In this document: one piece after another, positions 33,185 to 38,087 of the stretch
Layout of the letters: every line of letters begins with the position of its first letter
How positions within the stretch are numbered: the first letter of the stretch is position 1
NCBI GenBank assembly: GCA_031268215.1
Contig: JAIRXP010000115.1
Span: 1-38,087, forward strand
Source: Bifidobacteriaceae bacterium
GTDB lineage: Bacteria > Actinomycetota > Actinomycetes > Actinomycetales > WQXJ01
DNA: 38,087 bases
Direction of reading: 5' to 3'
Program-made: the position numbers and the translations under genes
The notes under the pieces: generated by a model
Database searches by the model: none
Seen by the model: the letters and a program-made list of their open reading frames with translations, nothing else
What the model was told of the DNA's origin: nothing

Positions 33185-34438
33185 ATGGCGATCAGCGCTG
33201 ATGTCGAGGCGGGTCTGGCGGCGAAGTTCGGCCTGCTGCTGCCGCCCCTGGACGAGCGGGCGCGCCGGACGGTGTTGGCGGTTGAGGCGCGCCTGTTGGG
33301 CCGCGGCGGGGTCGCGGCCGTGGCCAGGGCCGCCGGGTGCTCCAGGAAGCGGGTCCGATCAGGGTTGGCGGAATTGGACGACCCGCCCCCGCCGGGGCGG
33401 ATACGCCGCGAGGGCGCGGGCCGCAAACCGGCCCAAGTCAAAGACCCCGGCCTAGTCGAGGCGCTGCTGGCGCTGGTCGAGCCCGCCAGGAGAGGCGACC
33501 CGACCTCGGCGCTGTCGTGGACGACCCTGTCCACCGCGCGCCTGGCGCGGGAACTGGCCGCCCAGGGCCATCCGGCCTCGCCCAGGACGGTGGCCAAACT
33601 CCTCAAGGCCAACGGGTTCCGCCTCCAGGCCAACCGCAAAACCCTGGAAGGCTCTGGGCACCCCGACCGGGACGCCCAGTTCGCCCACATCAACGCCCAA
33701 GCCGAACAATTCGCCGCCGCCGGCCAGCCCGTGATCTCGGTCGACGCGAAGAAGAAGGAACTGGTCGGGGCGTACAAGAACCCGGGCCGCGAATGGCGCC
33801 CCGCGAAAACGCCCGAGCCGGTCAAGGTCCACGACTTCATCGACCCGGAACTGGGCAAAGCCAACCCATACGGCGTGTACGACATCGCGGCGAACACCGG
33901 CTGGGTCGCTGTCGGCACCGACTACGACACGTCCGCGTTCGCCGTCAACACGATCCGGACTTGGTGGCAGAACGCCGGACGCGACGCTTATCCCGACGCC
34001 GCCAGGCTGCTCATAACCGCCGACGGCGGCGGGTCGAACGGCCACCGCCCCAGGGCGTGGAAGGCCGGCCTGGCCGCCCTGGCCGCTGAGACCGGGCTCG
34101 CCATCACCGTCGCCCACCTGCCGCCCGGAACATCGAAATGGAACAAGATCGAGCACCGGCTGTTCGCGCACATCTCGATGAACTGGCGTGGGCGGCCCCT
34201 GACATCCTTAGACGTGGTCGTCAACACCATCACGGCGACCACCACCCTAACCGGCCTGAGGGTCGCCGCCCACGTCGACCCAGCCGAATACCCCCTCGGC
34301 GTGAAAATCCCCGACTCGCAGATGGACGCCATGGCCGCGGACGGGATCCTTGAGCGCCACACTTGGCACGCAGACTGGAACTACACCCTCAATCCGGCTC
34401 CCCGCCCGGCCGGACCCCCAACTCAACAAGCCCCTTGA
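33185..34438 (+). CDS. ISAzo13-family transposase
   Basis: This protein of 417 aa (423 aa if translation begins at a GTG at 33167) has an N-terminal helix-turn-helix-like segment (LGRGGVAAVARAAGCSRKRV) and a DDE catalytic core: D187 in VISVDAKKKE, D280 in LITADGGG, and E323 in TSKWNKIEHRLFAHI. The KKKELVGAYKNPGREW and PPGTSKWNKIEHRLF blocks are typical of ISAzo13-type transposases. The frame is intact and the element has both ends plus a direct repeat, so it may still be active. The ATG at 33185 is aligned with the start of the inverted copy (MAxS). A GGGGG run lies before the GTG. Confidence 0.85.
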   Translation: MAISADVEAGLAAKFGLLLPPLDERARRTVLAVEARLLGRGGVAAVARAAGCSRKRVRSGLAELDDPPPPGRIRREGAGRKPAQVKDPGLVEALLALVEPARRGDPTSALSWTTLSTARLARELAAQGHPASPRTVAKLLKANGFRLQANRKTLEGSGHPDRDAQFAHINAQAEQFAAAGQPVISVDAKKKELVGAYKNPGREWRPAKTPEPVKVHDFIDPELGKANPYGVYDIAANTGWVAVGTDYDTSAFAVNTIRTWWQNAGRDAYPDAARLLITADGGGSNGHRPRAWKAGLAALAAETGLAITVAHLPPGTSKWNKIEHRLFAHISMNWRGRPLTSLDVVVNTITATTTLTGLRVAAHVDPAEYPLGVKIPDSQMDAMAADGILERHTWHADWNYTLNPAPRPAGPPTQQAP

Positions 34439-34610
34439 CCAGCTCGGCGCGCGACAGTCCCGACGCCCGTGCCACCGCGGCTATCCCCCCATAGCCCAAC
34501 GACCAGGCGTCCGCCGCCGCCACCAACCGCGCCGAACGACGGTCCAGGCGCGGGAACGCGTCAGCGAACTTGCCCCTCAACAGTTCCTCGGTCTCACGCG
34601 ACACAGCCAC
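34389..34610 (-). pseudogene. inverted fragment of an ISAzo13-type transposase N-terminus
   Basis: The 73-residue frame (GTG start at 34610) aligns with the first ~65 residues of the opposite-strand transposase: GKFADAFPRLDRRSARLV against AKFGLLLPPLDERARRTV, and GGIAAVARASGLSR against GGVAAVARAAGCSR. It then stops; the catalytic core is absent. It lies 21 bases inside the right inverted repeat, as the intact gene does inside the left one, and runs into the 3' end of that gene. It looks like the 5' end of a second, related element joined tail to tail. Confidence 0.7.
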
Positions 34611-34631
34611 ACAACCATCATCCCACCGCCG

Positions 34632-34660
34632 AATCGACCCACTAAATTATGCGGGCGTCC
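34632..34660 (-). repeat. right terminal inverted repeat
   Basis: Read on the minus strand it begins GGACGCCCGCATAATTTAGT. It adjoins a TTA that is also the stop codon (TAA on the minus strand) of the next gene. Confidence 0.75.
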
Positions 34661-35416
34661 TTAGTCTTCGTCCTGGTCAGTGTCCTGCCCGCCGTCGCCG
34701 TCCTCGTCTTGGTTCTCCTCCGGGTAGCGCTCGCCCATTTGCCAGATCATCTCATTCCAGCCGTAGCCCAGGTAAGTGCCGTCCTCGTGATAAAGCTCCT
34801 TGCCGAGCGGGTCGGCCAACTCTGGCGCGTCCCTTTGATCGGTCGAACCAACCAGGTATTGGTTCTCGTTGATGATGGACAACTGCGTCTCCCCCTCGGC
34901 GCCGTCCACCTGGTAGGTGCAGACATACTTGCGGCCCGGCTCGGCTATGATCTCCGCCGGGCATGAGACCGAGTCATGGTCAAGGTTGATAGCGAAATCA
35001 TCCCGCAGGATCAGGTCAACATCCTTCTCGACTTTAGCGCTGTCAATCACCGTCTTGCGGGTCTCCCGCGCCACCAGCCCGGCCGCACCGGCCCCAATCA
35101 CGATGATCGCCGTCACCACTGCGGTAATCAAGATGGCCAGCCCATGCCCACGCCGCTTCCGTTCTCGCGGTGCGCCACCGCCAGCTCCCCCTTGTGCCAG
35201 TTGACGCGAAGACATCGAAACCGGCGCTCCATAGTCCCGCGCCGAAAGCGGAGGAAGCACCGGGCCTCCCACCGGGGGCATGCCCGGCAGGGCGCTCCCG
35301 CTGGGCTGGCCGTAGCCAGCGCCTCCCGCCCGTGGAGGTGGTGGCAGATTCGGGTAAAGGCTCTGATTTGGCTGCCCTTCAGCAGGCGGCGGCAGGCTTC
35401 CCGGGGGATACGTCAT
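34661..35416 (-). CDS. single-pass membrane protein with DUF4333-like domain
   Basis: This 251-aa protein has a proline/glycine-rich cytosolic N-terminus (1-88), a membrane segment at about 92-115 and an outer domain at about 118-190. The SVSCPAEI and RKYVCTYQVDG segments resemble the DUF4333 family of actinobacterial secreted or membrane proteins, with the Cys pair likely to form a disulfide. A long acidic tail (EENQDEDGDGGQDTDQDED) ends the protein. The ATG overlaps the preceding lipoprotein stop (ATGA). The insertion sequence sits exactly at its stop codon, whose TAA is one copy of the flanking direct repeat, so the coding frame is intact but its downstream terminator was displaced. Confidence 0.7.
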   Translation of the reverse strand: MTYPPGSLPPPAEGQPNQSLYPNLPPPPRAGGAGYGQPSGSALPGMPPVGGPVLPPLSARDYGAPVSMSSRQLAQGGAGGGAPRERKRRGHGLAILITAVVTAIIVIGAGAAGLVARETRKTVIDSAKVEKDVDLILRDDFAINLDHDSVSCPAEIIAEPGRKYVCTYQVDGAEGETQLSIINENQYLVGSTDQRDAPELADPLGKELYHEDGTYLGYGWNEMIWQMGERYPEENQDEDGDGGQDTDQDED

Positions 35417-36429
35417 TCCCGTTCCTCTCGCAGTCTCTGGCCAATTCGATCCATTCCCTTCAGGAGTTCATCGCCTTGCTCCTGGGTCAGATAGGTAATA
35501 TCCAGGGCGGACGGCGCTCTGGGAAAGTCAGCAGCGGTAGACTCACCGGTCTTCTCCCACCCGGCCTGTAGAGTAACCGTACTCTCTCCATCAGTGACCT
35601 CGCCGTTGACTTCCGCTTTGATCGGCTCGCCGTCCTCGTTCTGCCACAGCCGCACCAAGAACGGGAGGTCGCCCAGATCGCCTTCCATCAGCTCTTCCAC
35701 CGTCTCGCTGGGGAAAAGCGCCGGGAAATTGGGAAAGTCATCCACATTTCCCAGAGAAGTAAACGGAATCAACATGCGGAGTTCGGTGACGCCATCCCCC
35801 ATATCGACTACACGGGCGTGGGCGGATGGCGCCACTTTGGGATCTATGAGGGCGTTGAAAATACTCACCCGCACGCCGCATAACAGGGCAAGTGATGAAC
35901 CCCAGCAAAAGGCCAGGTCATAGGGGGCCCGGCGCTCACCGGCGGGGTCCCGTGGCTTTCCAAGGGCTGTCGCTTGTCCCACCCAGGGCGTAGGAGCCAG
36001 CTCTCTGTATTCTGGTCCCAGAAGGGAATAGTCCCAGTCCGACCCGGCCGGATGGAAAATATCGGATCGGGTGTACTTTCCAGCTTGCTGGAACGCCACC
36101 GTGGCCGGATTCCCCATCATGGCTATAGTGCCGAGGTTTGAGCGGGCCGGCTCGTTGTCCACCTGGATCAAAGTGTAATACGACCCCACCACGTTCCATT
36201 CACCGTCGCCAAACGTTGGATTATGTGAATAGACGAATTCGTCCATCGCTTCGAGCCGTTCATACGTCCTGGCGATGGCCTCCGCGGCCTGCGAAACCTG
36301 GTCGGGATATCCTTCTAGCTGGTGCTCCGGCACCCCACAGCCGCCCAAGGACAACACCGACGATGCCGCCAGGACGGTCACGCAAAGGGCCGTCACCTTG
36401 CGGTCCGCCCGAGCTATGGAACTCGTCAT
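35413..36429 (-). CDS. secreted lipoprotein
   Basis: This 338-aa protein has a signal peptide with a lipobox LGGC at C31 (SLGGCGVPEHQ), so it is probably lipid-anchored outside the membrane. The mature part has alternating strands and helices, with acidic segments and GDGVTELRMLIPF-type strands; no enzyme motif is seen. It is coupled by ATGA overlaps at both ends: upstream to the trypsin-like protease and downstream to the DUF4333-like protein. The three probably work at the cell surface together. The family is not recognised. Confidence 0.75.
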   Translation of the reverse strand: MTSSIARADRKVTALCVTVLAASSVLSLGGCGVPEHQLEGYPDQVSQAAEAIARTYERLEAMDEFVYSHNPTFGDGEWNVVGSYYTLIQVDNEPARSNLGTIAMMGNPATVAFQQAGKYTRSDIFHPAGSDWDYSLLGPEYRELAPTPWVGQATALGKPRDPAGERRAPYDLAFCWGSSLALLCGVRVSIFNALIDPKVAPSAHARVVDMGDGVTELRMLIPFTSLGNVDDFPNFPALFPSETVEELMEGDLGDLPFLVRLWQNEDGEPIKAEVNGEVTDGESTVTLQAGWEKTGESTAADFPRAPSALDITYLTQEQGDELLKGMDRIGQRLREERE

Positions 36430-37523
36430 AATCCGCCCCCTGCCTCGAACAGACCGTCGCTAACAGCGCCAGCGGCCTCGAACAGTTGATAAGCCGATCT
36501 GCCCAAGACGACGGCGTTCATGGAAACGTCATCGCCAGTCGAAGTGGTCGCCACCAGATAGCCCGCAGCGCGCTCTGGATCCCAGCGCGTAAACCACCCG
36601 CCGCCAGAGGAGCCTGCAGTCATCACGCAGTCAATGCTGTAGCCGCCCATGGAATAGCGTGACCATCTGGTGGAGGAACAATAGCGTTCGCTCCGGCCGT
36701 CAAAGGGCGGCGCCGTCGGGTATCCGATCACCACCAGCGATTCAGCCGGAATGCCGAAAGCGATTCCTTGCGCTCCGACTACATCCTGAATTTTCTTGCC
36801 GTCGTTAGGCGCCAGACGAATGAAGGCGTAGTCGTAAGCCCATCCTGCGCCGGACACGGTACCGTCGTCCTCGTCCGAAAAGGCGTTCTTCTCAAATTCT
36901 GGACGAATGAAGGATTCGGCCGCGTACCACCTGCCATATGGTGCTTCGCGCCCGTCATCACGCTCGCCAGGAACAAACATGACGTTGCGTAAGGGCGCTT
37001 GAGTATCTGTCAGCCAAACACAGTGCGCCGCCGTCGCCAGAATATCATGAGACGCGGAATTCACAACTGTCGCGGAGCAAACAGCATAACTACTGGAGGA
37101 AGCTGATTCCGACATGTAGAGCCTTCCGGTCGTTCCGGTCTTAAGCCCACCGGACGGCATCGGCGCTCCTTCATCGGAGTCTCCCAACCCAACGCCCTTA
37201 TCTGCACCAATAATTGAACCATCTGTCGGTAGCGCGAGCAGACCAGTCGACTCGTCATTTGGGGCTTCGCCATCTGGAATACCCGTGTCCCGCGTGCTGC
37301 CCTCGCCTAGGTCCCGGTTCTTCCAATAGTCGGCGGTCTCTTTTGGCTCGTACTCGAATTTCGACAGTAGATCAACCGTTTCTGGCCGCGCCGGTGCTGG
37401 GGGCATGACCGGCGCGAGGCTGTCGGGTGCGGGCCTGGCCTGGACCGTGGTGGTGCAAGCTGCCCCAATCAAGCAGGTGGCCGCCAGTGCCATCAAACAG
37501 ACAAGAGCGCGGTACCGTTTCAA
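36426..37523 (-). CDS. secreted trypsin-like serine protease
   Basis: This 365-aa protein starts at a TTG preceded by GGAGGG. The N-terminal signal peptide ends near C23 (CLIGAAC), an imperfect lipobox, so it may be a lipoprotein. The catalytic triad of a chymotrypsin/V8-like fold is visible: H167 in ATAAHCVWL, D231 in AYDYAFIRL and S306 in TAGSSGGGWF. The C149-C168 pair around the His fits a disulfide. The mature N-terminus (30-130) is Pro/Asp/Gly-rich and may be a prosegment or linker. It overlaps the lipoprotein gene by ATGA. It probably cleaves an envelope or extracellular protein. A pair of conflict-island trypsin proteases is known as effectors, but a signal peptide argues for an outside role here. 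Confidence 0.8.
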   Translation of the reverse strand: MKRYRALVCLMALAATCLIGAACTTTVQARPAPDSLAPVMPPAPARPETVDLLSKFEYEPKETADYWKNRDLGEGSTRDTGIPDGEAPNDESTGLLALPTDGSIIGADKGVGLGDSDEGAPMPSGGLKTGTTGRLYMSESASSSSYAVCSATVVNSASHDILATAAHCVWLTDTQAPLRNVMFVPGERDDGREAPYGRWYAAESFIRPEFEKNAFSDEDDGTVSGAGWAYDYAFIRLAPNDGKKIQDVVGAQGIAFGIPAESLVVIGYPTAPPFDGRSERYCSSTRWSRYSMGGYSIDCVMTAGSSGGGWFTRWDPERAAGYLVATTSTGDDVSMNAVVLGRSAYQLFEAAGAVSDGLFEAGGGL

Positions 37524-37565
37524 GAATTCCCTCCCGCGGTGCTTCCCATGATGTTTCTCATCCGG

Positions 37566-38072
37566 CTAAAGGCCCAGCTCAATGCCCTCAAAGACAACCG
37601 TCCGCTCCGGTTCAGCCGCTGCCTCCGCGCCATAGATATTGAGCGGTCCGGCGAATGTGTAGTTCGCGTATCCGTGCGGAACCAGCAGGGTGACTGCACA
37701 CGATTCACCTGGTTCCAGTTTGACGCGGGCATTCGGATCCTCTGGAATCAATGCGTCCTGGATGGCGGTCGCGGAATAGTTGCCGTCCTCTTCTGGCAGG
37801 ACCAGACTCCCCAAAGATGTGAAATAGTCCCAGCCTTCAGCGGACACGGACGGGCTCCAGCCGGCCCATTCGACATAGACGGGCGCCTCGCCCACATTGG
37901 TGGCAGCGAACACTACGTACGCGACCTTGGCGCCCTTCTTGAGCAGCGGCTTCTGGGTTTGGTCATCCACCCACACGGCGTCTGCCGGCGCCTCCCCGTC
38001 CTTGGGCACATAGGCGTCAACCCGGATACCGTCCTTCTCCGCGGATCCGATCCTGCCCTCATCCGCTGGCAT
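37566..38072 (-). CDS. partial exported-looking protein (5' end outside window)
   Basis: At least 168 residues are visible. The frame is still open to the right edge beyond the ATG at 38072 (AKIPPMPAD...), and no ribosome binding site is seen there, so the true start probably lies outside. The segment has strand-rich repeats (KVAYVVFAATNVGEAPVYVEW; ARVKLEPGESCAVTLLVPHG) of an immunoglobulin-like or DUF-type outer domain, with one Cys in GESCAV. It ends 42 bases before the TTG of the protease gene and is probably the first member of that surface operon. Function unknown. Confidence 0.55.
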   Translation of the reverse strand: MPADEGRIGSAEKDGIRVDAYVPKDGEAPADAVWVDDQTQKPLLKKGAKVAYVVFAATNVGEAPVYVEWAGWSPSVSAEGWDYFTSLGSLVLPEEDGNYSATAIQDALIPEDPNARVKLEPGESCAVTLLVPHGYANYTFAGPLNIYGAEAAAEPERTVVFEGIELGL

Positions 38073-38087
38073 AGGCGGAATCTTGGC

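Larger units (their letters stand above)
33130..34660 (+). mobile_element. ISAzo13-family insertion sequence with hybrid right end
   Basis: The element is 1531 bases. Its terminal inverted repeats, 33130-33158 and 34632-34660, match at 22 of 29 positions and both begin GGACGC. A three-base direct repeat TTA flanks it (33127-33129 and 34661-34663). It contains the DDE transposase on the plus strand and, at its right end, an inverted partial copy of the transposase N-terminus. The match between both ends as transposase-proximal (5') ends suggests a composite of two related elements. Confidence 0.8.

Noticed and set aside
33145..34171. Two long minus-strand frames (239 and 257 codons) in the IS
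   Set aside because: They are antisense to the DDE transposase; typical shadow frames of very GC-rich coding DNA.

Overview
The window is 38 kb of GC-rich bacterial DNA, most likely from a high-GC Gram-positive actinobacterium. The evidence is the strong GC bias at codon third positions, frequent GTG and TTG starts, several start codons sitting 6-7 bases after a -10 box (leaderless style), a proline-rich single-pass protein with a DUF4333-like outer domain, and lipoprotein signals. No rRNA, tRNA, CRISPR array or phage integrase was seen. No stretch longer than about 300 bases lacks a gene; the longest gaps are about 230-250 bases (10502-10734 and 13545-13794). Most of the window reads as a conflict/defence-type island packed with signalling domains: four TIR genes, two STAND-type P-loop ATPases, a TPR-CHAT protease, a SLOG-fold protein and three DUF4062-like genes.

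Layout. (1) 16-6698, plus strand: a TIR-STAND ATPase with an alpha-helical C-terminus, a TPR-CHAT protease, a small Cys-rich zinc-binding candidate and a three-pass membrane protein. (2) 6695-13544, minus strand: a five-gene envelope-linked set read from 13544 down. It comprises a single-pass protein with an OmpA-like outer domain, a four-pass membrane protein, a membrane-anchored 538-aa protein, a 235-aa soluble protein, and a soluble protein of about 490 aa that shares a C-terminal domain with the 538-aa protein. (3) 13795-14085: a small membrane protein with a strong ribosome binding site. (4) 14172-15658, minus strand: a TIR protein and a coupled two-pass membrane protein. Divergent from these, 15781-17966 on the plus strand encodes a TIR domain fused to a NagB/sugar-phosphate-isomerase-like domain, translationally coupled to a PfkB-family sugar kinase; a SLOG-fold gene lies tail to tail with it. 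(5) 18659-21791, plus strand: three tandem DUF4062-like genes joined by ATGA overlaps. The first carries six exact-length 46-residue TPR-like repeats; the third is broken. (6) 21846-24386: a large membrane protein ending in a UbiA prenyltransferase domain, with AT-richer codon use. (7) 24432-32978, minus strand: a tightly packed operon of ATP-grasp enzyme, unknown 739-aa protein, STAND ATPase with pentapeptide-like repeats, TIR protein and radical SAM enzyme. (8) 33130-34660: an ISAzo13-family insertion sequence whose right end carries an inverted, truncated second copy of the transposase start. (9) 34661-38072, minus strand: a cell-surface operon (partial protein, trypsin-like protease, lipoprotein, DUF4333-like membrane protein) joined by ATGA overlaps.

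The strongest candidates for undescribed systems are the TIR-NagB-like fusion with its sugar kinase (region 4), the ATP-grasp/STAND/TIR/radical SAM operon (region 7), and the envelope module with its duplicated C-terminal domain (region 2). Functions are inferred from domains and gene order; no database search was possible.
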